A stretch of DNA of 5,338 nucleotides from an uncultured Candidatus Saccharibacteria bacterium (GCA_937988795.1 CALKHY010000141.1:1-5338); one strand, 5' to 3'. Counted from the stretch's first letter, positions 1 to 4,521 are shown. Numbers and translations are program-made. The notes: generated by a model not told the origin, from the sequence alone.

Positions 1-599
1 AAGTCGTATGCGTAGTTGATGTTGATGTGGTCGCCAAATGTAAGCTCAACTCCAAAGTTGGCTAGATAGTTGTTTGCAACTTTCAGGGATTGCTCGAAAG
101 TAAGCTTGCCGGACGCCATGCCAGTACGCAGCGTGCGCAGCGTATCGGTTGCATCAAAGACAGTCAGGCCGAACCTGGCAGCTGTCTCTTGGCGGATGGT
201 AAACAGCAGCCGGTTTTCGATATCTGCTATATCCTCACGGCCGCCGGTTTCATTGTAAATTCTATCAACCTCATATCGTAGGTTGGCGAGGTGCGGATCA
301 ACCGGCGAGTTCAGCCAGTGCTGGACCCAATCGTAGGCGTCGGCTTCCGGTAGGGGAGCCGTCTGGGTGTCTTCAGGGAGAGGGTCAGGCTGATAGATCT
401 CTTCAAAACCATAAAACCTGGGTTCTGCAGCCCGTTTGGCATCCGCCGCCGACCCGGCAACACCGCCTGCCGCGCCGATGGCAGCTGCGGTAAGGCCGGC
501 AACGCATCGCCGTGCAAACCGGTAGAGGGGAACGAACGGCTTGGATGGTGTAGCAGGAGACGGCTCCATGGCCGTATTTAAGCTCTCAACAGAGGACAT
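1..599 (-). CDS. Probable exported or membrane-anchored protein of unknown function, 3' end beyond the window
   Basis: A reading frame without stops runs from the ATG at 599 to the left edge (199 complete codons), so the C-terminal part is missing. I do not recognise the family. The N-terminus is polar (residues 1-25), followed by RFARRC at 27-32 and a hydrophobic Ala/Gly-rich stretch at about 32-50 ending in GSAADA. This resembles a signal peptide with a possible cleavage site after residue 52 or 54, or a single membrane anchor. An acidic Pro-rich linker follows (about 55-85), then a helical-looking soluble region. The ATG at 605 is in frame and would add two residues. I prefer 599 because the promoter at 609-637 predicts transcription starting at about 602-603, leaving a 3-4 base leader. 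Codon use looks like real coding sequence. The gene is divergent from the DUF1697 gene. Export is inferred from the hydrophobic segment only. Confidence 0.7.
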   Translation of the reverse strand, partial: MSSVESLNTAMEPSPATPSKPFVPLYRFARRCVAGLTAAAIGAAGGVAGSAADAKRAAEPRFYGFEEIYQPDPLPEDTQTAPLPEADAYDWVQHWLNSPVDPHLANLRYEVDRIYNETGGREDIADIENRLLFTIRQETAARFGLTVFDATDTLRTLRTGMASGKLTFEQSLKVANNYLANFGVELTFGDHININYAYD

Positions 600-608
600 G
601 ATCATACT

Positions 609-637
609 ATTATATATTATTTTCTAATAAAAGTCAA
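609..637 (-). promoter_or_regulatory. Sigma70-type promoter for the leftward exported-protein gene
   Basis: Read on the minus strand, TTGACT (632-637) is followed by a 17-base spacer and a consensus TATAAT (609-614). The predicted start at about 602-603 is only 3-4 bases before the ATG at 599, so the transcript should be nearly leaderless. No Shine-Dalgarno sequence could fit. The site shares its -35 region with the opposing promoter of the DUF1697 gene. Confidence 0.8.
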
Positions 638-648
638 GATTAGCGTTT

Positions 649-657
649 TGGTACAAT
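649..657 (+). promoter_or_regulatory. Extended -10 promoter for the DUF1697 gene, predicted leaderless
   Basis: TGGTACAAT (649-657) matches the extended -10 pattern TGnTATAAT with one change. The seventh base after the -10 element is position 664, the A of the DUF1697 ATG, so the transcript should begin at the start codon. There is no good -35 hexamer at 16-18 bases upstream, which is typical of extended -10 promoters. That area overlaps the -35 of the leftward promoter. Confidence 0.65.
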
Positions 658-663
658 CAGCTT

Positions 664-1206
664 ATGGGAAAATACGTCGCCCTGCTTCGCGGCATTAATG
701 TCGGTGGCAATAACAAGGTGAGTATGACTGATCTTAAAGCCTGCTTTGAGTCGGCAGGCTACCAAAACGTGCGTACGTACATCAACAGTGGCAATGTGTT
801 GTTCGAATCGCCCGAATCCAGCTCGCAAGCACTGACCGACAAAGTCAACAGGTTGCTCGAGGAGCAGATCGACTGCAAACCCAAAGCGCTCGTGCTGTCG
901 CAAGACGAGCTGGAAGCGGTTATCAACGGCGCGCCCAAGGGCTTTGGCACAAAGCCAGACAAATACCGCTACGATGTATTCTTCCTCTTCCCGCCGCTCA
1001 CCGCTGAGGAGGCCGTAAAGGAAATCAGCCTCAAAGAAGGCGTAGACGAGATATTCACCGGCAAAGGCGCGCTGTACGTCCAGCGCCTCATAGCCCGACT
1101 CACCCAAAGCCGCGTCACCAAAGTCATCAGCTCGTCCATCTACCAAAACATCACTATCCGCAACTGGAACACGACCACCAAGCTGCTCACGTTGCTAAAA
1201 TCTTAA
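664..1206 (+). CDS. DUF1697 family protein
   Basis: This 180-residue protein matches the DUF1697 family, whose function is not established. The diagnostic N-terminal block is present (ALLRGINVGGNNKVSM, residues 6-21), followed by a conserved second block (VRTYINSGNVLFES, 36-49). The middle carries the usual KYRYDVFFLFP strand (100-110). The C-terminus ends in a basic QNITIRNWNTTTKLLTLL block (161-178) typical of the family. Length is normal, so the gene appears intact. No Shine-Dalgarno sequence precedes the ATG; the bases before it are the spacer of an extended -10 promoter, implying leaderless expression. It is divergent from the exported-protein gene and separated from the next gene by 77 bases. 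A role should not be assigned from sequence alone. Antisense open frames over this gene are shadows. Confidence 0.93.
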   Translation: MGKYVALLRGINVGGNNKVSMTDLKACFESAGYQNVRTYINSGNVLFESPESSSQALTDKVNRLLEEQIDCKPKALVLSQDELEAVINGAPKGFGTKPDKYRYDVFFLFPPLTAEEAVKEISLKEGVDEIFTGKGALYVQRLIARLTQSRVTKVISSSIYQNITIRNWNTTTKLLTLLKS

Positions 1207-1283
1207 ACTTTATAACAGATTCATTTTCCGTATAGGCTAAGTTTTTCACAGTCCAAAAGTCTATCTTCCTTAAAAATAAGGCT

Positions 1284-1886
1284 ATGCTTGATGGACGTGC
1301 TGGTGATGCATATCCGCGCAGGGGCGGCGAATTGAGTGGCATCCATCCGTCGCTGTTGCCCGACCTCGCCGAACGCTATACGAAGGAGCGACTCGTGCAT
1401 TTGTCAGGGTTGATTAGTCCTGACGAAGCGCGGCAGCTGCTTGCCTCCACGGAGTACATTCCTGCCAGGCGGGTATGGTGCGGACTTGAGGACGTGTCAT
1501 GGCATGAGCAGACGTTCGAGCCAGGCCATCCTGCCCATGATTTTTTTGAGCAAGAGCAAGCCAAGGAGCTCGTCATGGGGTTGGCCGGCCGGGAGTCCTA
1601 CCTTGGGCTTACATCATGGACCTCGATTTACAGTGTAGGGGAGTACATCAACCCACACCGGGACGCCGCTGGATCTATTCAGCTCTTGTTGTGCCTGCAG
1701 TCGCCGCCCAGCCCTGCGAACGGGGGAGAATTAGTAGTTGGCGGGTCGCGATTGTTTTTGCGGCCTGGTGACGCCGTCGTCTTTGAAGCTACGGCGTTAG
1801 AGCACTACACTACGCCGCTCGTGCCAACAGTAGAGGAGGCAAATCCGCGCAGAACCGTCCTTGTCGGTAGATATTTTCTCGGGTGA
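1284..1886 (+). CDS. 2OG-Fe(II) oxygenase, prolyl-4-hydroxylase-like
   Basis: This 200-residue protein has the layout of a 2-oxoglutarate and Fe(II)-dependent dioxygenase. The HxD iron-binding pair is HRD at 125-127 (YINPHRDAAG). The distal histidine is H174 in FEATALEHYTTPL, after the typical GGELVVGG turn (147-154) and LRPGDAVVFEA strand (159-169). R189 or R190 (NPRRTVLVGRYF) is placed to bind the 2-oxoglutarate carboxylate. All catalytic positions are present, so it is probably active. The substrate cannot be told from sequence; related enzymes hydroxylate proteins, small molecules or damaged bases. The start is uncertain. The ATG at 1284 has AAGG only two bases upstream, too close for a Shine-Dalgarno, whereas a TTG at 1332 has AGGGG at a better distance, and residues 1-20 look dispensable. 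In the 77-base gap upstream I see TATAAC (1211-1216) without a matching -35, and a small hairpin (CCTTA/TAAGG, 1268-1281) next to the ATG. Confidence 0.85.
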   Translation: MLDGRAGDAYPRRGGELSGIHPSLLPDLAERYTKERLVHLSGLISPDEARQLLASTEYIPARRVWCGLEDVSWHEQTFEPGHPAHDFFEQEQAKELVMGLAGRESYLGLTSWTSIYSVGEYINPHRDAAGSIQLLLCLQSPPSPANGGELVVGGSRLFLRPGDAVVFEATALEHYTTPLVPTVEEANPRRTVLVGRYFLG

Positions 1887-1927
1887 TATTCTGCAGATAA
1901 CGGGTAGGACAGTCGGATAGAATAAAA

Positions 1928-1946
1928 ATGCTTGACGAACAAGCAT
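1928..1946. repeat. 7-bp inverted repeat overlapping the arsR -35 element
   Basis: ATGCTTG (1928-1934) and CAAGCAT (1940-1946) form a perfect inverted repeat with a five-base centre. It lies over the TTGACG -35 element of the ArsR promoter. It could be an accessory operator or the stem of a weak terminator for the oxygenase gene, but no T run follows. A stem this short can occur by chance. Confidence 0.35.
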
Positions 1947-1960
1947 AGCAGCAGTAATAT
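1932..1960 (+). promoter_or_regulatory. Promoter of the arsR-SRPBCC-VOC cluster
   Basis: TTGACG (1932-1937), a 17-base spacer and TAATAT (1955-1960) form a reasonable sigma70-type promoter. The predicted start is about 1967, two bases before the ArsR ATG at 1969, so the message is nearly leaderless. The operator-like inverted repeat begins inside the -10 element, so a bound repressor would block polymerase. Confidence 0.65.
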
Positions 1961-1978
1961 TCAACCAAATGGTTGAAT
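1959..1978. promoter_or_regulatory. Likely ArsR operator over the start codon
   Basis: ATTCAACCA (1959-1967) and TGGTTGAAT (1970-1978) are perfect inverted 9-bp arms around a two-base centre. The site covers the end of the -10 element, the predicted transcription start and the first codons of the ArsR gene (ATG 1969-1971 lies within it). ArsR-family repressors bind symmetric sites of this kind and usually repress their own operon, so autoregulation is the natural reading. The inducer cannot be read from this. Confidence 0.75.
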
Positions 1979-2295
1979 TAACTTTCGAGACACCGCTGGA
2001 CGCAATCTTCGGTTCGCTGGCCGATCCAACCAGGCGCGACATGCTGCGCCGGCTGATGGGTGGCGGGATGAGCATTGGTGAACTGGCCGCGCCGTATGAT
2101 ATGTCCTTTGCGGCCGTGTCAAAACATCTTACAGTGCTGGAAGAGGCCGGATTGATCTTTAAACGCAAAGAAGGGAGGAAGCGTATCGTATGTCTTGCAC
2201 CGCAAGCCCTAGCCGAAGCTGATGCATACCTGCGGCAATACCGTCAGCTATGGGAGAGTCGTTTTGATTCGTTAGAGCAATATTTAGCCCGTTAG
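1969..2295 (+). CDS. ArsR-family winged-helix transcriptional repressor
   Basis: This 108-residue protein is a single winged helix-turn-helix domain of the ArsR type. The block IFGSLADPTRRDMLRRLM (13-30) is the hallmark of the subgroup paired with AHSA1-type SRPBCC proteins. The recognition region follows (IGELAAPYDMSFAAVSKHLTVLEEAGL, about 36-62), then the wing (FKRKEGRKRIVCL, 64-76) and a C-terminal helix (80-106). I see no CxC metal site like that of classical ArsR or SmtB; C75 is the only cysteine, so metal sensing is unlikely. Binding probably silences its own promoter through the inverted repeat at 1959-1978. The start is fixed by the promoter two bases upstream and by the typical MVE beginning. 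The usual partner gene (SRPBCC, 2616) is not directly next to it; a GIY-YIG gene intervenes. The last codons and stop lie in the left copy of a repeat (2287-2297) bounding that gene. Confidence 0.93.
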   Translation: MVELTFETPLDAIFGSLADPTRRDMLRRLMGGGMSIGELAAPYDMSFAAVSKHLTVLEEAGLIFKRKEGRKRIVCLAPQALAEADAYLRQYRQLWESRFDSLEQYLAR

Positions 2296-2297
2296 AT
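2287..2297 (+). repeat. Left terminal repeat of the GIY-YIG cassette
   Basis: GCCCGTTAGAT here is the exact reverse complement of 2590-2600, and ten of its bases recur directly at 2572-2581. It overlaps the final codons and stop (TAG, 2293-2295) of the ArsR gene, so the repressor's last residues (AR) are encoded in the repeat. Confidence 0.7.
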
Positions 2298-2307
2298 TTA
2301 GACGATT

Positions 2308-2583
2308 ATGTATTACGTATATGTCTTGCTGAGCCGGAAAGATAACAAACTATACACGGGATACACTAAGGATTTAAAAAGGAGGTTCGAGCTACACAAT
2401 AAGGGATTAGTGTCATCTACCAAACATCGCGCACCTTTCGATTTAATTTACTATGAGGCTTGCTTGCACCAACAAGATGCCACGCACCGTGAGCAGTATT
2501 TAAAAACTGCTTGGGGTAAGCGGTATTTGAAGAGTAGACTTAGGAATTATTTTGAGATTAGTAATAACGGCCCCGTTAGATAA
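2308..2583 (+). CDS. Small GIY-YIG nuclease-superfamily protein
   Basis: This 91-residue protein is a lone GIY-YIG domain of the short YhbQ/UPF0213-like type. The two signature strands appear as VYVLLS (4-9) and LYTGYT (15-20), followed by basic LKRRFELHNKG (23-33) and the TKHRAPF turn (38-44). REQYLKTAWGKRYLKSRL (61-78) contains the expected catalytic or metal-binding glutamate, E62. The superfamily cleaves DNA, but the cellular role of the short stand-alone members is unclear. Length is normal. There is no Shine-Dalgarno sequence; the ATG lies 12 bases after the ArsR stop, so translation may depend on coupling or reinitiation. The gene is more AT-rich than its neighbours and is bounded by repeats, suggesting it arrived as an insertion. 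Its last residues (GPVR) and stop are encoded by the left arm of the hairpin at 2572-2599. Confidence 0.9.
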   Translation: MYYVYVLLSRKDNKLYTGYTKDLKRRFELHNKGLVSSTKHRAPFDLIYYEACLHQQDATHREQYLKTAWGKRYLKSRLRNYFEISNNGPVR

Positions 2584-2599
2584 CTTCGTATCTAACGGG
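2572..2599 (+). repeat. Perfect 11-bp-stem hairpin at the right end of the GIY-YIG cassette
   Basis: CCCGTTAGATA (2572-2582) pairs with TATCTAACGGG (2589-2599) around a six-base loop, ACTTCG. It includes the GIY-YIG stop codon (TAA, 2581-2583). No T run follows, so it is not a standard intrinsic terminator. It ends five bases before the SRPBCC ribosome binding site. It may be a transposition end, an RNA processing or stability element, or a partial attenuator. Confidence 0.85.
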
Positions 2600-2603
2600 C
2601 TGA

Positions 2604-2608
2604 AGGAG
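2604..2608 (+). promoter_or_regulatory. Ribosome binding site of the SRPBCC gene
   Basis: AGGAG lies seven bases before the ATG at 2616, within GAAGGAGA. It contrasts with the promoter-proximal genes of this window, which lack such a site, and indicates translation from inside a longer transcript. Confidence 0.85.
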
Positions 2609-2615
2609 AATTAAC

Positions 2616-3116
2616 ATGGGAAAGACCGTCTTTACCAAAGACCGGGCAACTAAGACGCTTAAGATGGAGCGGGTGTTCGACGCGCCGCGTGAGCGCGTGT
2701 GGCGGGCGTTTACTACAGATGAGATCAACAAATGGTGGGGCCCGCGCGGCTGGGAAACCACATCCAAGCGCATGGATTTCCAGCCCGGCGGCTACTGGCA
2801 TTACTGCATGAAATGCGTTGACCCAAACCAGGGCGAGTGGTACGGCAAGGAATCGTGGGGAAAGGTTGTATACCGCGAAATTGACGAGCCCAACAAAATC
2901 GTTTACACCGATTACTTTGCCGATGCCGACGGAAATGTCATCGAGGGCATGCCGGCAATGATTATCACCTTGGAATTCATCGAAGAAGACGGCAAGACGC
3001 ACGTTATCAGCAGTACAGTATTTGATTCGGAGGAAGACTTCGATAAAGTCATCGCCACGGGCGTTGAGCAAGGCGCCGGCGAAACCTGGGACCGCTGGGC
3101 CGAGTTTGTGGAGTAG
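2616..3116 (+). CDS. AHSA1-type SRPBCC domain protein
   Basis: This 166-residue protein is an SRPBCC-fold (START/Bet v 1-like) member of the group named after activator of Hsp90 ATPase. It opens with RVFDAPRERVWRAFTT (19-34), then the family's WWGPRGW (40-46) and DFQPGGYWHYCM (54-65). MIITLEFIEEDGKT (115-128) forms the later strands, and a C-terminal helix ends in GAGETWDRWAEFV (153-165). The fold is a deep hydrophobic pocket that binds small ligands; an actual Hsp90 role is unlikely in stand-alone bacterial members. Typically encoded beside an ArsR repressor, it is here separated from it by the GIY-YIG cassette but probably still on the same transcript. A strong AGGAG supports the ATG at 2616. 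Length is normal and the gene appears intact. The ligand is unknown. Confidence 0.92.
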   Translation: MGKTVFTKDRATKTLKMERVFDAPRERVWRAFTTDEINKWWGPRGWETTSKRMDFQPGGYWHYCMKCVDPNQGEWYGKESWGKVVYREIDEPNKIVYTDYFADADGNVIEGMPAMIITLEFIEEDGKTHVISSTVFDSEEDFDKVIATGVEQGAGETWDRWAEFVE

Positions 3117-3130
3117 CTCATCTAGACGTC

Positions 3131-3150
3131 ATTCCCGCATCGGCGGAAAT
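3131..3150. repeat. REP-like imperfect palindrome between the SRPBCC and VOC genes
   Basis: ATTCCCGC (3131-3138) and GCGGAAAT (3143-3150) form an eight-base stem with one mismatch and a four-base ATCG loop. The sequence resembles the GTCATTCCCGC...GCGGGAATCC type of intergenic palindrome seen in many bacteria. It could stabilise or process the operon message. Only one copy is in the window, so repeat-family membership is unproven. Confidence 0.5.
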
Positions 3151-3160
3151 CCAGAAGGGA

Positions 3161-3166
3161 AAGGAG
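3161..3166 (+). promoter_or_regulatory. Ribosome binding site of the VOC gene
   Basis: AAGGAG lies six bases before the ATG at 3173 and fixes that start. Confidence 0.85.
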
Positions 3167-3172
3167 TAAAGC

Positions 3173-3682
3173 ATGCAAAAAATAATGCCATGCCTCTGGT
3201 TCGACAAAGAGTGCGAAGAAGCCGTCAACTTTTACATCGACGCCTTCAACAATGCGCCCAATAAAAAGGGTGAGTCGCGCATCGTGTCAATGCTGCGCTA
3301 CCCAGAAGACTACCAGGTCGGCCCGACACCAGGCATGCAGGACAAAGTTTGGACGGTCGTCTTCGAACTGGCCGGACAGCGATTTATGGCGCTGGACGGC
3401 GGCCCGTACTTCAAATTCAACGAATCAATTTCGATGTACGTGGAGTGCGAAGACCAGGCAGAAATTGATTACTATTGGGAGAAATTATCAGCCGTGCCCG
3501 AAGCCGAGCAATGCGGCTGGCTCAAGGACAGATACGGTGTCAGCTGGCAAATCGTGCCCAAAGTTATGAACGAGCTACTAAACGACCCGGACCCGCAAAA
3601 AGTCCGCCGCGTCACCGAAGCCTTCCTGCCCATGAAAAAGCTCGACATCCAAAAACTCCTGGACGCCGCCGAAGGGAAGTAA
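3173..3682 (+). CDS. PhnB-like VOC family protein
   Basis: This 169-residue protein belongs to the vicinal oxygen chelate superfamily, in the PhnB-like group often mislabelled 3-demethylubiquinone-9 methyltransferase. Recognisable blocks are MPCLWFDKECEEAVNFYIDAF (5-25), GQRFMALDGGPYFKFNESIS (68-87), the acidic VECEDQAEIDYYWEKL strand-helix (90-105) and CGWLKDRYGVSWQIVP (114-129). VOC proteins form paired beta-alpha-beta-beta-beta units that hold a metal and act as isomerases, dioxygenases or drug-binding resistance proteins; members of this group have no agreed reaction. A C-terminal helix (140-168) ends in AAEGK. It lies 56 bases after the SRPBCC gene with its own strong ribosome binding site, and is probably the last gene of the ArsR-controlled operon. 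No clear terminator follows. A 15-base piece of its 3' end is repeated at 3799-3813. Confidence 0.92.
   Translation: MQKIMPCLWFDKECEEAVNFYIDAFNNAPNKKGESRIVSMLRYPEDYQVGPTPGMQDKVWTVVFELAGQRFMALDGGPYFKFNESISMYVECEDQAEIDYYWEKLSAVPEAEQCGWLKDRYGVSWQIVPKVMNELLNDPDPQKVRRVTEAFLPMKKLDIQKLLDAAEGK
3665..3679 (+). repeat. 15-bp direct repeat, copy 1 (3' end of the VOC gene)
   Basis: GCCGCCGAAGGGAAG encodes the last five residues (AAEGK) of the VOC protein and recurs exactly at 3799-3813. The two copies are 134 bases apart and flank the gene fragment at 3697-3800. Confidence 0.8.
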
Positions 3683-3696
3683 TTCATCTAAGTTAC

Positions 3697-3800
3697 AATT
3701 GACCCCGACCCCTCCCGCCCCCAATAAAAAGTCAAACGACCGCCTCACTAACGAAGTTTTCCCACCCGTAAAGACTTAATACCTGCAATTTCCTCATTGC
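3697..3800 (-). pseudogene. Decayed fragment of a paralogue of the 4550-4852 gene
   Basis: The minus strand here aligns with the middle of the gene at 4550-4852. Sixteen of 18 bases match at 3701-3718 against 4638-4655, and a 13-base exact block CAAACGACCGCCT is at 3733-3745 against 4669-4681. Translated, it gives TGGK, then LVRRSFDFLL where the intact protein has LTGGK and LVRRSFAFLL, with three codons missing between. A one-base insertion then shifts the frame; after correcting it, GREGSGSI faces EREGPESI. The match fades near 3771-3800, and both ends of the gene are absent. I read it as a dead partial copy. The rest of the 200-base gap up to 3882 holds only the NYN promoter. Confidence 0.7.
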
Positions 3801-3813
3801 CGCCGAAGGGAAG
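3799..3813 (+). repeat. 15-bp direct repeat, copy 2
   Basis: This is an exact second copy of GCCGCCGAAGGGAAG from the VOC 3' end, lying outside any gene at the far side of the decayed fragment. It suggests a duplication or recombination event formed this gap. Confidence 0.8.
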
Positions 3814-3842
3814 CGCCCCCTTACCAATCTTGTTTTTCCTGC

Positions 3843-3871
3843 TGGACTAATCGAGTAACCTGGCTTACAAT
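3843..3871 (+). promoter_or_regulatory. Promoter of the NYN gene
   Basis: TGGACT (3843-3848), a 17-base spacer and TACAAT (3866-3871) make a fair sigma70-type promoter. The predicted start is about 3878, five bases before the ATG at 3883. A GAGGA (3875-3879) lies only three bases from the ATG and would be mostly lost from such a transcript, so leaderless-like initiation is likely. Confidence 0.6.
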
Positions 3872-3882
3872 CGCGAGGACAT

Positions 3883-4521
3883 ATGGGTCAAAAGAAGCCA
3901 GTTGTTTACGCGTTTGTTGATAGTCAGAACCTTAATCTAGGGGTGCGGTCTGCTGGGTGGCGTATTGACTACCGAAAATTTCGTTTATACCTAAAGAACA
4001 AATACGGCGTTTCACAAGCGTTCATATTTATTGGCATGGTTGCCAATAATCAGCGTCTTTACACAGAACTGCAGCACGCAGGATTTATCCTGGTATTTAA
4101 GCCAACAATCCGTTACATAAAGGATGGCAAAGAAACAGTAAAGGGTAATGTTGATGCTGAGCTTGTGTTGTATGCTGCTGCCATTGAGTATCCAAATTAC
4201 GACAAAGCTGTGATTGTTACCGGCGACGGCGATTTTGCGTGTTTAATGGAGTTTTTGGAAGATAAGGGTAAGCTTTTGCGTATATTAACGCCAAACGCCA
4301 AGTATTCTCAGTTGCTTAAGCCTTTTGCTTCGTATATTGTGCGCGTCGATCAACTCAAACAATCACTTGCCTATAACGAGCGATCGAATCAAAAAGACCG
4401 GCATCGGCGGTCGGTCGAAACCTTAGGCCTATCCGGTCCTGGTGATGTAAAAAGTGTATCAATAACGCGCGTTAAAGTCAATAGAAAGAACAGAGGTAAA
4501 CGAGGCAGGGGAAGGCGTTAA
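3883..4521 (+). CDS. NYN-domain (LabA/DUF88-like) putative ribonuclease with basic tail
   Basis: This 212-residue protein is an NYN domain, a PIN-like nuclease fold of the LabA/DUF88 type. The acidic metal-binding positions are present: D13 in VYAFVDSQNLNLG (8-20), D91 in KGNVDAELVLYA (87-98), and D115 and D117 in VIVTGDGDFACLMEFL (110-125). KLLRILTP (130-137) and the terminal strand YIVRVDQL (151-158) complete the domain. After about residue 165 it becomes a low-complexity polar tail, strongly Lys/Arg-rich at 196-212 (RVKVNRKNRGKRGRGRR), which may bind RNA. Family members are metal-dependent RNases or remain uncharacterised; the target is unknown. The gene appears intact and somewhat more AT-rich than the VOC gene. 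Transcribed alone from its own promoter, it converges on the unknown gene at 4550. It lies between that gene and the dead partial copy at 3697-3800. Confidence 0.9.
   Translation: MGQKKPVVYAFVDSQNLNLGVRSAGWRIDYRKFRLYLKNKYGVSQAFIFIGMVANNQRLYTELQHAGFILVFKPTIRYIKDGKETVKGNVDAELVLYAAAIEYPNYDKAVIVTGDGDFACLMEFLEDKGKLLRILTPNAKYSQLLKPFASYIVRVDQLKQSLAYNERSNQKDRHRRSVETLGLSGPGDVKSVSITRVKVNRKNRGKRGRGRR

Larger units (their letters stand above)
2287..2600 (+). mobile_element. Candidate GIY-YIG insertion cassette with 11-bp terminal inverted repeats
   Basis: GCCCGTTAGAT (2287-2297) and its exact reverse complement ATCTAACGGGC (2590-2600) bracket the GIY-YIG gene. The inner copy CCCGTTAGAT (2572-2581) adds a 10-bp direct repeat and makes the right end a hairpin. 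The bracketed 314 bp separate an ArsR gene from the SRPBCC gene that normally adjoins it, and its body is visibly more AT-rich than either neighbour. This fits insertion of a compact element at the end of the ArsR gene. No transposase is present; the nuclease-like protein would be the only candidate mover. The mobile nature is inference. Confidence 0.45.

Noticed and set aside
644..769. 10-bp inverted repeat CGTTTTGGTA (644-653) with TACCAAAACG (760-769)
   Set aside because: About a dozen 10-base matches are expected by chance in this window, and the right copy is ordinary YQN coding sequence.
640..1146. 168-codon open frame on the minus strand
   Set aside because: It lies antisense to the clearly recognised DUF1697 gene and has no family resemblance.
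1245..1277. TTCACA with TAAAAA/AAAAAT as a promoter for the oxygenase gene
   Set aside because: The spacing is 20-21 bases and the -10 match is poor; kept only as a remark.
1797..2168. 123-codon open frame on the minus strand
   Set aside because: It covers the oxygenase end, the ArsR promoter and the ArsR gene antisense; no motif supports it.
2580..2591. ATAACTTCGTAT matches 12 of the 13 bases of a loxP arm
   Set aside because: There is no second inverted arm or 8-bp spacer; the match falls in the loop and inner stem of the cassette hairpin and is coincidental.
2592..3071. 159-codon open frame on the minus strand
   Set aside because: It is a shadow of the SRPBCC gene, which has strong family motifs and a ribosome binding site.
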